Both the position numbers and the translations under genes were made by a program. The notes under the pieces were generated by a model, which saw nothing but the letters and a program-made list of their open reading frames with translations, was not told the DNA's origin and did no database searches. A stretch of DNA of 64,000 nucleotides from Streptomyces sp. Je 1-332. GTDB lineage: Bacteria > Actinomycetota > Actinomycetes > Streptomycetales > Streptomycetaceae. The stretch covers positions 7,006,001 to 7,070,000 of the forward strand of contig NZ_CP160402.1 of the NCBI RefSeq assembly GCF_040730185.1. The letters run 5' to 3'. This document shows, piece after piece, positions 26,117 to 34,286 of the stretch (position 1 is the first letter of the stretch; every line of letters starts with the position of its first letter).

Positions 26117-26834
26117 GCAGCTCCTCCTTGAGGGAGCGCTGGAACGCCGTCACCAGGGCCTGCACCACCATCGGCTGCATATGGGCCGACAAGGAGCGCA
26201 TCGCGGCCACGTGTTCGGGGTCCGACTCGCGGTCGCGGTAGGGGCCCCACACCTCGTCGCGGAAGAGCCGGGAGAGCTCGACGGCGGCCGAGCGCGTGTG
26301 CTCCATCAGGACCGTGCGCGCCGCCAGGATCGTCTCGTGCGCGATGGGCACGTCGAGCAGTTCCACCCCGAGGCGCAGCAGCCCCGGGTCCACGCGGTAC
26401 GACCCCTGGGGCTCCGTCGGCGCGACGACGCCCATCGCCGAAAGACGGTCCAGGTCGGCGGGGGTCAGCGAACGGCCCGCTCTGCGTTCCAGCTCCGCGT
26501 GGTCGGTGTCCTCGGCCGAGTCGGGGGCCCAAGAAGCCACCACCGCGCGGTGGATGGCGAGGTCGTGGGCGCTCAGATCGGGCGGCAGCTGTTCCAGGTA
26601 CCGCTCGATCGCGGCCAGGGTCATGCCCTGGTGCTGCAACTCCTCGATGAGCCCGAGCCGGGACAGATGCTCCTGGCCGTAGTGGCCGACCCGGCGCGGG
26701 CCGATCACCGGGGGTGGCAGCAGGCCCTTGGTGCTGTAGAAGCGGATCGTGCGGACGGTGACGCCCGCGCGCGCGGCCAGTTCGTCGACCGTGAGCGTCG
26801 GCTCGTCCGTGTCCGAAGCCGTCGTCATCGTCAT
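26094..26834 (-). CDS. MerR-family transcriptional regulator
   Basis: 246 aa. The N-terminal winged helix-turn-helix is clear: LTVDELAARAGVTVRTIRFY near residue 14, followed by STKGLLPPP and the wing VGHYGQEHLSRL. The long C-terminal half has no cysteine metal site, so it likely senses a small organic ligand. I chose ATG 26834 because sequence upstream is a 14-bp iteron array that gives meaningless translation; a second ATG is six bases later. It is divergent from the acyl-CoA ligase and probably controls that gene and itself. Confidence 0.88.
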   Translation of the reverse strand: MTMTTASDTDEPTLTVDELAARAGVTVRTIRFYSTKGLLPPPVIGPRRVGHYGQEHLSRLGLIEELQHQGMTLAAIERYLEQLPPDLSAHDLAIHRAVVASWAPDSAEDTDHAELERRAGRSLTPADLDRLSAMGVVAPTEPQGSYRVDPGLLRLGVELLDVPIAHETILAARTVLMEHTRSAAVELSRLFRDEVWGPYRDRESDPEHVAAMRSLSAHMQPMVVQALVTAFQRSLKEELREWLDEG

Positions 26835-26856
26835 GGCAGCGCATCGCCTCCCCAGT

Positions 26857-26940
26857 TGAGCACCGACAGCTGTGCACCAGTAGGTGTGCACCAGTAGGTG
26901 AGCACCCACAGCAGCGCACCGTCAGTTGTGCACCGATCAG
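26857..26940. repeat. Six 14-bp iterons between merR and the acyl-CoA ligase
   Basis: Six head-to-tail 14-bp units: TGAGCACCGACAGC, TGTGCACCAGTAGG (twice, identical), TGAGCACCCACAGC, AGCGCACCGTCAGT, TGTGCACCGATCAG. GCACC is invariant at unit positions 4-8. A seventh degenerate unit may follow. Between adjacent units CACC...GGTG inverted pairs arise. The array lies in the divergent promoter region, most likely as multiple binding sites for the MerR protein. Confidence 0.8.
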
Positions 26941-26943
26941 GTG

Positions 26944-26971
26944 CAACAGTATTGCTGTCTCACCACTGTTG
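26944..26971. promoter_or_regulatory. Inverted repeat in the acyl-CoA ligase promoter region
   Basis: CAACAGT (26944-26950) and ACTGTTG (26965-26971) form a perfect 7-bp inverted repeat with a 14-bp spacer, directly after the iterons and 53 bp before the ligase start. Confidence 0.45.
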
Positions 26972-27023
26972 TGAAAGCGTCCGGGCCAGTCACTTGCTTC
27001 GTCGATGACGCCAGGAGGCGGTC

Positions 27024-28835
27024 ATGACCACGATCCTGCGACTCCCCGGGGAACCCGCCGACATCACCCTCCCCGCCCTGCTGCTCCGCAACGCCGAGGA
27101 CCACGGCGACCGCCCCGCACTCTCCTGGCGCGCCACCCCCGAAGGGGAATGGTCGACACTGACCTGGCGTGAAGCACGCCGCAAGGTCGCCGTCCTCGCC
27201 GCCGGGTACACGGCGCTCGGCGTACGGCGCGGCGAGCACGTCCTGATGATGATGGGCAACCGCCCCGAACACTGGCTGAGCGACCTCGCGCTCGTGCACA
27301 TCGGCGCCATTCCTATCACCGTGTACGGCACGTCGGCCCCCGAGCAGATCGCGCACATCGCCCGGCACAGCCGTGCCCGGTTCGCGATCGTCGAGGGCGC
27401 CCGCGAGCTGGCACGCTGGGAGCCGCTCCTGACGGACCCCGACGCGCCGATCGAGCGCCTGGTGGTCGTCGAGGCGGCCGAGGCCGGCCCGCACCGCACG
27501 TACGGCTCCCTGCACGCCACCGGCGGCCGGCTGTTCGACCCGGATGCCTTCGAGAAGGGCTGGCGCGAGTCACAGGCCGACGATCCGCTCACCGTCGTCT
27601 ACACCTCGGGCACCACCGGCGACCCGAAGGGTGTGCGCATCACGCACCGCAACGTCGTCCTCAACGGCGTCGCCCTGGACGCCGTCGTCGAGCTCCCCGA
27701 CTTCGTGGAGCACATCAGCTATCTCCCCTTCGCGCACGTCGCCGAGCGCATGCTGGGCATCTACCTCCCTGTCTTCCGTGCCTCACACGTACACCTATGT
27801 GCCGACCCGACCGCCGTCGCCGCGACCGCGCGCGAGCTGCGCCCCGCGCAGTTCTTCGGGGTCCCGCGCGTGTGGGAGAAGCTGACCGCGTCCGTGAAGG
27901 CCGTGCTCGCCGGTCTGCCGGAGGAGCAGCGGGCGTCGATCGAGGCGGCGAACGAGACGACACGCGCGCGCGTGGAGTACGTCGAGCGCGGCGAGACACC
28001 GCCGCCCGACGTGGAGACGGCGTACCGCGAGGCCAAGGAGAAGATCCTCGGCCCGCTGCTCTCCCTGGCCGGGTTCGACCGCCTGGTGTGGACCGCGAGC
28101 GCGGCGGCGTCGATGCCCCTGGACGTCGTGCGCTTCTGGGCGGGCTTCGACATCGTGATCATGGACGCGTGGGGGCTCACGGAGACGACCGGGGTCGTCA
28201 CGATCAACACCCCGGCCGACTTCCGGCTCGGCTCGGTGGGCAAGCCCCTGGACGGCCTGGAGATCCGCACCACCGGCGACGGCGAGATCCTGGTGCGCGG
28301 CGCGACGGTGTTCGACGGCTATCTGCTGCCGGACGGCGGCGTCGAGTCGGCCCTCGACGCGGACGGCTGGTTCGCCACCGGCGACGTCGGGCGGATCGAC
28401 GAGGACGGCTTCCTCTGGCTCACCGACCGCAAGAAGGAACTGATCGTGACCTCGACGGGCAAGAACGTCTCGCCCGCGCTCGTCGAGAACACCCTCAAGG
28501 AGCACCCCCTCATCGGCCAGGCCCTGGTCCACGGCGACGGCCGCTCCTACCTGGTGGCGCTGCTCGTCCTGGACGCCGAGCTGGCTCCCGTCTGGGCCGC
28601 CGCCCAGGGGATCACGGGAGACCTGATGGCGAGCGAGGCCGTACAGGAGGAAGTCGCGCGGGCCGTCGACGCGGCCAACGCGCGCCTCAACCGCACCGAG
28701 CAGGTCAAGCGCTACCGGCTCCTCGGGGAGGAGTGGGGCCCCGACACGGGGGAGCTGACGCCGTCCCTGAAGCTGCGCCGCAGGGTCATCAGGGAGAAGT
28801 GCGGGGACGCCATCAACAGCCTGTACACCCAGTGA
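27024..28835 (+). CDS. Long-chain fatty acid--CoA ligase (AMP-forming, FadD-type)
   Basis: 603 aa adenylate-forming enzyme that activates fatty acids to acyl-CoA for the adjacent beta-oxidation genes. Core motifs: VVYTSGTTGDPKGV (P-loop-like A3) near residue 190, YLPFAHVAER near 234, DAWGLTETTGV near 380, and the hinge/A8 region WFATGDVGRIDEDG near 450. The ATG is preceded by CCAGGAGG. The final codons (INSLYTQ) are partly duplicated after the stop, see the repeat entry. Likely controlled by the divergent MerR protein. Confidence 0.93.
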   Translation: MTTILRLPGEPADITLPALLLRNAEDHGDRPALSWRATPEGEWSTLTWREARRKVAVLAAGYTALGVRRGEHVLMMMGNRPEHWLSDLALVHIGAIPITVYGTSAPEQIAHIARHSRARFAIVEGARELARWEPLLTDPDAPIERLVVVEAAEAGPHRTYGSLHATGGRLFDPDAFEKGWRESQADDPLTVVYTSGTTGDPKGVRITHRNVVLNGVALDAVVELPDFVEHISYLPFAHVAERMLGIYLPVFRASHVHLCADPTAVAATARELRPAQFFGVPRVWEKLTASVKAVLAGLPEEQRASIEAANETTRARVEYVERGETPPPDVETAYREAKEKILGPLLSLAGFDRLVWTASAAASMPLDVVRFWAGFDIVIMDAWGLTETTGVVTINTPADFRLGSVGKPLDGLEIRTTGDGEILVRGATVFDGYLLPDGGVESALDADGWFATGDVGRIDEDGFLWLTDRKKELIVTSTGKNVSPALVENTLKEHPLIGQALVHGDGRSYLVALLVLDAELAPVWAAAQGITGDLMASEAVQEEVARAVDAANARLNRTEQVKRYRLLGEEWGPDTGELTPSLKLRRRVIREKCGDAINSLYTQ

Positions 28836-28852
28836 TCAACAGCTGTACACCC
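28812..28852 (+). repeat. Duplication of the ligase gene's 3' end across its stop codon
   Basis: ATCAACAGCCTGTACACCC (28812-28830) is repeated as ATCAACAGCTGTACACCC (28835-28852), missing one C. The first copy is coding and the second lies beyond the TGA. It looks like a small tandem duplication. Confidence 0.7.
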
Positions 28853-29017
28853 CCTGCTCACCATGTGAGAAGTCCCGCTATGTGACGTGCGCCACCGCAT
28901 GTCGGGGGATCTCTGAGGGAAGGTGTCGCGTCGGTCCACGTACACGTCAGGGGTGCCGTGGGCCGGAGCACATCCGGACACCGGAGTTTTCCGGGCACCA
29001 GAGAGTAGACCCCCCAC

Positions 29018-30475
29018 GTGAGCAAGGAAGCCGTAGACACGGCCGCTGCGGACGCATCCCGCACAGATGCGTCCCAGGCCCCCGCGGATGCGGGCGACGC
29101 CGGTTACAGCAAGGACCTCAAGGCCCGTCACGTCAACATGATCGCCATCGGTGGTGCGATCGGAACTGGACTCTTTCTCGGTGCGGGCGGCCGCCTGCAC
29201 TCCGCGGGCCCCGCGCTCGCCGTCGCGTACCTCGTGTGCGGCATCTTCGCCTTCTTCGTCGTGCGCGCCCTCGGCGAGATGGTCATCTACCGGCCCTCGT
29301 CGGGTTCGTTCGTCAGTTACGCGCGTGAGTTCCTCGGCGAGAAGGGCGCCTACGTCGCCGGCTGGATGTACTTCGTCAACTGGTCGACCACCGGCATCGC
29401 CGACATCACCGCCATCGCGCTCTACACGCACTACTGGAGCTTCTTCACCGACATCCCGCAGTGGGTGCTCGCGCTGATCGCCCTCGCCGTCGTCCTCGTG
29501 ATCAACATGATCTCGGTGAAGTACTTCGGCGAGATGGAGTTCTGGTTCGCGATCGTCAAGGTCGCGGCCCTGGTCGCCTTCATGCTGATCGGCATCTTCC
29601 TGCTGGTCACCCAGCAGGACGTGGGCGGGCAGACACCAGGCCTGAGTGTCATCACCGACAACGGCGGCTTCCTGCCGAACGGCATCATGCCGGTCGTGAT
29701 CGTCATGCAGGGCGTCGTCTTCGCGTACGCGTCGCTCGAGCTGGTCGGTGTCGCGGCGGGCGAGACCGCCGAGCCGCACAAGGTCGTCCCGCGCGCGGTG
29801 AACTCGATCATGTGGCGCGTGGGCCTCTTCTACGTCGGCTCGGTCGTCCTGCTCGCGCTGCTGCTCCCGGGGTCGGTGTACTCGGCGGACCAGAGCCCGT
29901 TCGTGACGGTCCTGTCCAAGATCGGCGTCCCCGCGGCCGGTGACGTGATGAACCTGGTCGTCCTCACGGCGGCGCTGTCGTCGCTGAACTCGGGCCTGTA
30001 CTCCACGGGCCGCATCCTGCGGTCGATGGCGATGGCGGGATCGGCGCCGAAGTTCACGGCGCGGATGAACAAGAGCCAGGTTCCCTACGGCGGCATCCTG
30101 CTCACCTCCGCGGTGTGCGTGCTCGGCGTCGGCCTGAACTTCCTCATGCCGAGCCAGGCCTTCGAGATCGTCCTGAACGTGGCGTCCCTCGGCATCATCA
30201 GCACATGGGTGATCATCATGGTCTGCCACCTGGCGTTCGTCCGCCGCGCCAAGGAGGGCCTGATCACCAGGCCCGGCTTCCGGCTCCCCTGGAGCCCGGT
30301 CACGGAGATCGTCACGATCGTCTTCCTGCTCTCCGTGCTCGTCCTGATGTGGAAGGACCCGGAGATCGGCCGCAAGACGCTCTACCTCATCCCGATCATC
30401 GCGGCGGCCCTGGTCGCCGGCTGGTACGGAATCCGCCGCCGGGTGGACCACGAGGCGGCGAGCCTCACCAAGTAA
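29018..30475 (+). CDS. Amino acid permease, AnsP/GabP-like APC transporter
   Basis: 485 aa with about twelve hydrophobic segments after a 40-residue polar N-terminus. The APC signature IAIGGAIGTGLFLGAG is near residue 48 and VVRALGEMVIYRPSSGSF near 86. Sequence such as YVAGWMYFVNW and DITAIALYTHYW is close to L-asparagine permease AnsP by memory, but the substrate is not proven. It would import amino acid by proton symport at the plasma membrane. Start is a GTG at 29018. The 182-bp upstream gap has no further gene. Confidence 0.88.
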   Translation: MSKEAVDTAAADASRTDASQAPADAGDAGYSKDLKARHVNMIAIGGAIGTGLFLGAGGRLHSAGPALAVAYLVCGIFAFFVVRALGEMVIYRPSSGSFVSYAREFLGEKGAYVAGWMYFVNWSTTGIADITAIALYTHYWSFFTDIPQWVLALIALAVVLVINMISVKYFGEMEFWFAIVKVAALVAFMLIGIFLLVTQQDVGGQTPGLSVITDNGGFLPNGIMPVVIVMQGVVFAYASLELVGVAAGETAEPHKVVPRAVNSIMWRVGLFYVGSVVLLALLLPGSVYSADQSPFVTVLSKIGVPAAGDVMNLVVLTAALSSLNSGLYSTGRILRSMAMAGSAPKFTARMNKSQVPYGGILLTSAVCVLGVGLNFLMPSQAFEIVLNVASLGIISTWVIIMVCHLAFVRRAKEGLITRPGFRLPWSPVTEIVTIVFLLSVLVLMWKDPEIGRKTLYLIPIIAAALVAGWYGIRRRVDHEAASLTK

Positions 30476-30498
30476 CCGCACGAAACAGCAGCTCAACA

Positions 30499-30513
30499 GC
30501 CACTGTCAGTGGC
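30499..30513. promoter_or_regulatory. 15-bp palindrome between the permease and the macrodomain gene
   Basis: GCCACTG-T-CAGTGGC is perfect. It lies 24 bp after the permease stop and directly upstream of TACGGT (30521-30526), a -10 six bases from the macrodomain ATG. It may be a small terminator stem, an operator, or both. Confidence 0.5.
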
Positions 30514-30531
30514 AGCGCCTACGGTGGCGTC

Positions 30532-31011
30532 ATGTCGGAGATCACTTACATCCGAGGTGACGCCACCGCGCCGTTGGGCAAGGGCGTCAAGCTGATCGCC
30601 CACGTCTGCAACGACCTCGGGGGCTGGGGCAAGGGCTTCGTCGTCGCGCTCTCCCGCCGCTGGCCCGAGCCGGAGGCGGCGTACCGCCGGTGGCACCGCG
30701 AGCGCGCCAAGAACGACTTCGGTCTGGGAGCCGTCCAGTTCGTCGAGGTCAGCCCGTACATACGGGTGGCCAACATGATCGGCCAGCACGGCATGCGCAC
30801 CGGCTCCAAGGGCGTCCCCGTGCGGTACGAGGCGATCGACACCGCCCTCGGCACACTCGCCGACAAGGCGGCCGAACTGGACGCCTCCGTGCACATGCCC
30901 CGCATCGGCTGCGGGCTCGCGGGCGGCAAGTGGTCCCGCGTCGAGCCGCTGATCACCCGGCGTCTGGTGGAGCGGGGCATCGCGGTGACGGTGTACGACT
31001 TCGGGGACTGA
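30532..31011 (+). CDS. Macrodomain protein (ADP-ribose binding, ALC1/TARG1-like)
   Basis: 159 aa, a stand-alone macrodomain. Landmarks: ITYIRGDATAPLG at the N-terminus, IAHVCNDLGGWGKGF near residue 23 with the ADP-ribose-binding Asn/Asp, and MPRIGCGLAGGKW near 122, a phrase shared with the ALC1/TARG1/Poa1 group. In TARG1 an Asp follows GCGL; here it is Ala, so the same hydrolysis mechanism is uncertain. Roles may be removal of ADP-ribose from esters or binding of ADP-ribosylated targets. TACGGT plus six bases before the ATG implies a leaderless mRNA. Confidence 0.87.
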   Translation: MSEITYIRGDATAPLGKGVKLIAHVCNDLGGWGKGFVVALSRRWPEPEAAYRRWHRERAKNDFGLGAVQFVEVSPYIRVANMIGQHGMRTGSKGVPVRYEAIDTALGTLADKAAELDASVHMPRIGCGLAGGKWSRVEPLITRRLVERGIAVTVYDFGD

Positions 31012-31230
31012 GGGGCACGTCCGGCAGCGCCGCGTACCGGCGAGGCCGCGCAGGTGCGGCAGCGGGCCCGGGCGGACGGCGCAGCCCCGATCGCCGCCGC
31101 CCGCGAGGGCGGACCTGTGCGGTGAGTTGTTTCGCGGTCGACGAGGACGACCACGTACGGGACTTCGCGCGCCGCTTCCTGGTCCCCCTTGCTCGGTAGA
31201 TCTTCGGTGGATAGACGCTCCGCGGGAGAA

Positions 31231-31494
31231 CTAGAACCGGGCGTGCAGCCCGCGACCGAGCTTCACCGCCCGCGCCGTCTTCTCCTTCGCCGTCGCGAAG
31301 GACGTCAGGTCCGCGTAGGGCGTGAACCGCTGCACCGTCACCGAGAGCGGCTCGGCGAGCGACCGCTTCCACCCGAGCAGCCGCGCTCGACGGCCCGACC
31401 AGCCGAGGCCCGCCCACACGCCGGCGGCACCCCGGCCGCGTACGACCGGGTGCGCGATGTCCGTGGCGCCGTGATGCAGCGCTCCGGTCCCAAC
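31231..31494 (-). pseudogene. Gene remnant: C-terminal coding fragment without a start
   Basis: A minus-strand frame runs from just after a TGA (31495 side) to TAG at 31231, giving about 87 residues. It reads ...DIAHPVVRGRGAAGVW..., ...RRARLLGWKRSLAEPL..., and ends KLGRGLHARF. Third codon positions are almost all G/C, as in true genes here and unlike chance frames, yet the only usable start is an internal GTG near 31419 and no upstream part exists. It looks like the surviving end of a decayed gene; the family is not recognised. The rest of 31012-31604 shows no supportable gene. Confidence 0.4.
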
Positions 31495-31604
31495 TCACCC
31501 TGCTCCGCTGACTCCGGCCGAACGCCGTGACCTCGGCAGTCGCATACTGGAACACACATACCGGGCACCGACCGGCGGGCCCGCCGACCGATGGGAGCCG
31601 TGTG

Positions 31605-32468
31605 ATGCCAGACCGCCGCCAGGCTCCCGAGCCGCCTCCGCCCGGCGGGATCCTGTGGGACATCGCGGGCGACGTCCGCGCCCTGCTCGCCCTGCCCGCC
31701 GCGCTGACGATGCAGGTCGCGCACCCCGCGGTGGGCGCCGGCGTCGATCTGTACTCCGTCTTCCGCACCGACCCCTGGGGGCGCGGTGAGCGGTCGCTGC
31801 GGTCGCTGCAGACCTGGGTCTACGGCGGGGGGAGCGCGGCCGAGGAAGGGCGCAGGCTGCGCGCATTGCACAAGGGAATACGGGGCACGGACGCGCACGG
31901 CCGCGACTACCACGCGCTCACGCCCGCCTACTACGCGTGGGTCCACGCCACCGGCTTCCCCGTCTACCGGCACGCCCAGAAATACCTGAGCCGCGCCTTC
32001 ACCGAGGCGCAGGAGCGACAGCTGTACGCGGAGTGGCTCCAGGTCGGCCGCATCCTCGGCATCCATGACCGGGACATGCCGCAGACGCTCGAGGAGTTCT
32101 GGCCGTACTACGCGAAGGTCCTCGCCGATGAGCTGGAGGAGACCGAGGTGGTCCGCGACCTCGTCGCCACGGACCGCCCGCTCCCGCCGCCGGATCGCGG
32201 CCCCTACCCGCTGCGGGTGGCGCTGCGCGCGCTCTGGCCGCTGCTCCTGCCGCCCCTGGCCCGCTTCCGCCGCTTCATCACGATCGGCCTGATGCCGCCG
32301 GACGCGCGGTCGGCCATCGGCCTGCCGTGGACCGCCGCCCAGGAACGGCGGCTGCGTCGCTTCGGCCGAGTCGTGCGAACGGTGGCCCCGCGGCTCCCGG
32401 AACGCCTGCGGTACCTCCCCCTGGCCCGCAGAGCCCGCGCCAACCGGAAGTCGCTCGACCGGGGCTGA
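31605..32468 (+). CDS. MpaB-like oxygenase (DUF2236)
   Basis: 287 aa. Typical features of the ER-bound-oxygenase/latex-clearing-protein-like family are visible: a helical N-terminal region with MQVAHPAVGAGVDLYSVFRTDPWGR near residue 40 (shortened: AHPAVGAGV, FRTDPWGR), LRALHKGIRG, YAWVHATGFPVYR near 105 and a hydrophobic segment ALWPLLLPPLARF. His residues in AHP, LHK and WVHA are the likely heme or metal ligands by family analogy. The ATG at 31605 follows GGGAG. The substrate is unknown. Confidence 0.82.
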   Translation: MPDRRQAPEPPPPGGILWDIAGDVRALLALPAALTMQVAHPAVGAGVDLYSVFRTDPWGRGERSLRSLQTWVYGGGSAAEEGRRLRALHKGIRGTDAHGRDYHALTPAYYAWVHATGFPVYRHAQKYLSRAFTEAQERQLYAEWLQVGRILGIHDRDMPQTLEEFWPYYAKVLADELEETEVVRDLVATDRPLPPPDRGPYPLRVALRALWPLLLPPLARFRRFITIGLMPPDARSAIGLPWTAAQERRLRRFGRVVRTVAPRLPERLRYLPLARRARANRKSLDRG

Positions 32469-32471
32469 TCC

Positions 32472-32524
32472 CCCACCCACCCGCACTTCCCAGCAACTCA
32501 CTGCCGGGTGATCGGGTGGGTGGG
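32472..32524. terminator. Terminator after the MpaB-like gene
   Basis: CCCACCCACCCG and CGGGTGGGTGGG are perfect 12-bp arms, 29 nt apart, starting just after the stop codon. Confidence 0.65.
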
Positions 32525-32534
32525 CGGGAGACAT

Positions 32535-32551
32535 CCGCCGCGAAGCGGCGG
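32535..32551 (-). terminator. Terminator of the M1 peptidase gene
   Basis: CCGCCGC-GAA-GCGGCGG: a compact 7-bp stem 8 bp beyond the minus-strand stop codon. Confidence 0.6.
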
Positions 32552-32558
32552 TTCAGCA

Positions 32559-34070
32559 TCAGTGACCGCGGCCGTGCCCGTGCCCGTGCACACCATTCGT
32601 CGCAGCGATCGACTTCCACGACTTCGGCGCGGCAGCCGGAACCGCCGATGACCGAGCGATCCCCGCGCTCCGGGCGGCCGGCGCATCCGGTCGCGACGGC
32701 TGGAACAGCCACGCGTCGAACAGCGAGGCCAGCGGCTTGCCGGAGACCTTCTCCGCGTACTTCACGAAGTCACTCACCTTCGCGTTCCCGTACGCGTGCT
32801 CCTTCGGCCACCCCTTCAAAATCGCTGAGAAGGACTTCTCGCCGATCTCGTTGCGCAGCGCCTGCAGGGCCAGCGCCCCACGGTCGTACACAGCGATGTC
32901 GAACTGGTTCTCCGGACCCGGGTCACCCGGCTTGACCTTCCAGAACGGGTCGTCGGCGGGGTGCTGGGCGTACACGTGGTCGGCCAGCTCCTGCGCCGTG
33001 CCCTCACCCTCCTTCTCCGACCACAGCCACTGGCTGTACCGCGCGAAGCCCTCGTTGATCCAGATGTCCTTCCAGCCGTCGACGGACACGCTGTCGCCGT
33101 ACCACTGGTGGGCCAGCTCGTGGACCACGACGGACACGTTCGACCCGTTCGCGAACTGCTTCGGGCTGTAGAACGGCCGTGTCTGCGTCTCCAGGGCGAA
33201 GCCGCTCGTCACGTTCGGCACGTATCCGCCGAGCGCGTTGAAGGGGTACTTGCCGAAGACCGTCTCCAGCCACTCCGCGACCTCGGTGGAGCGCTCGATG
33301 CTCGCCCGCGCGGCCCCCGCGTTGTCACCGAGGTCCTTGCTGTAGGCGTTCAGGACGGGCAGGCCGTCCGCGGTCTTGTCCGTCGTGATGTCGAACTTGC
33401 CGACGGCGAGCGTCGTCAGATAACTGGCCTGCGGCTTGTTCGAGCGCCAGTTGAAGCGCGTCCAGCCGAGCTTCGAACTCTGCGACTGCAGCACGCCGTT
33501 GGAGATGGCCTGCGAGCCGTCCGGCACGGAGACCGAGACGTCGTACGTCGCCTTGTCGAGCGGGTGATCGTTCGACGGATACCACCAGGCGGCCGACTCG
33601 GGCTCCTGCGCCGCCACGCCACCGTCCGGCGTACGCGCCCACGCCGTATAGCCGTTGATCTTCACTTCGGACGGCTTGCCCGCGTAACGGACGACGACGG
33701 TGATCGGCGTGCCCTTGGGCAGGCCTGCCGCCGGAGTGATCTCCAGCTCCTGCTCGCCGGACTTCTTGAAAGCGGCCTTCTTGCCGTTGACGCGCACCTC
33801 GCTGACCTTGAGGCCGAGGTCGAGGTTGAAGCGGGAGAGATCCTGCGTCGTGGTGGCGTTGATGGTCGCCGTGCCTTCGAGCAGGTCGGTCTTCGGCTGG
33901 TACTTCAGCCGCAGGTCGTAGTGCGACACGTCGTAGCCGCCGTTGCCGCTCGCCGGGTAGTAGGGATCGCCGATACCCGGGGCGCCGGGGGTGAAGTCAG
34001 CGGCCGATGCCGGGATCGCCAGCAGGAGAGAGGCCGCGAGCGCGCCCGGCGCGATGAGTCTGCGGTGCAC
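32559..34070 (-). CDS. Secreted M1-family zinc aminopeptidase
   Basis: 503 aa. A GTG at 34070, five bases after GGAG, opens a signal peptide (VHRRLIAPGALAASLLLAIPASA-A). The gluzincin site HELAHQW followed 18 residues later by the third zinc ligand in INEGFARY is intact (HExxH-x18-E). It lacks the long C-terminal helical domain of cytosolic PepN and ends in a His/Gly tail (GHGHGRGH) that might bind metal. It would release N-terminal residues from extracellular peptides. Divergent from the S15/M14 peptidase pair, 216 bp away. Confidence 0.9.
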   Translation of the reverse strand: MHRRLIAPGALAASLLLAIPASAADFTPGAPGIGDPYYPASGNGGYDVSHYDLRLKYQPKTDLLEGTATINATTTQDLSRFNLDLGLKVSEVRVNGKKAAFKKSGEQELEITPAAGLPKGTPITVVVRYAGKPSEVKINGYTAWARTPDGGVAAQEPESAAWWYPSNDHPLDKATYDVSVSVPDGSQAISNGVLQSQSSKLGWTRFNWRSNKPQASYLTTLAVGKFDITTDKTADGLPVLNAYSKDLGDNAGAARASIERSTEVAEWLETVFGKYPFNALGGYVPNVTSGFALETQTRPFYSPKQFANGSNVSVVVHELAHQWYGDSVSVDGWKDIWINEGFARYSQWLWSEKEGEGTAQELADHVYAQHPADDPFWKVKPGDPGPENQFDIAVYDRGALALQALRNEIGEKSFSAILKGWPKEHAYGNAKVSDFVKYAEKVSGKPLASLFDAWLFQPSRPDAPAARSAGIARSSAVPAAAPKSWKSIAATNGVHGHGHGRGH

Positions 34071-34286
34071 AAGAGCTCCAAGTCGTACAAGTCGTAGGGC
34101 CACTTCAGTAGGTGCGTCCGAAGATGCGTCCGACCTTATTGAGCCCCGTGGCCACGCGTCATGTCCATGGTCGCTGCTGTCACACGATCGCCATTCGGCC
34201 GACATGTGCCAAAACGCCCCACGAGGCTGTCATCGGCGCGTACCGCCCCCTGTCGCGCGGGAGTTGACCGGTGTACCTTCCGCGCC

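Noticed and set aside
26857..26940. CRISPR-like or replication-origin iterons
   Set aside because: Units are 14 bp with no spacers, no cas or rep genes and no AT-rich region; a regulator-binding array fits better.
31121..31199. Short plus-strand frame ending ARRFLVPLAR
   Set aside because: Only about 25 codons, no ribosome site, and it is equally explained as chance or as part of the decayed stretch.
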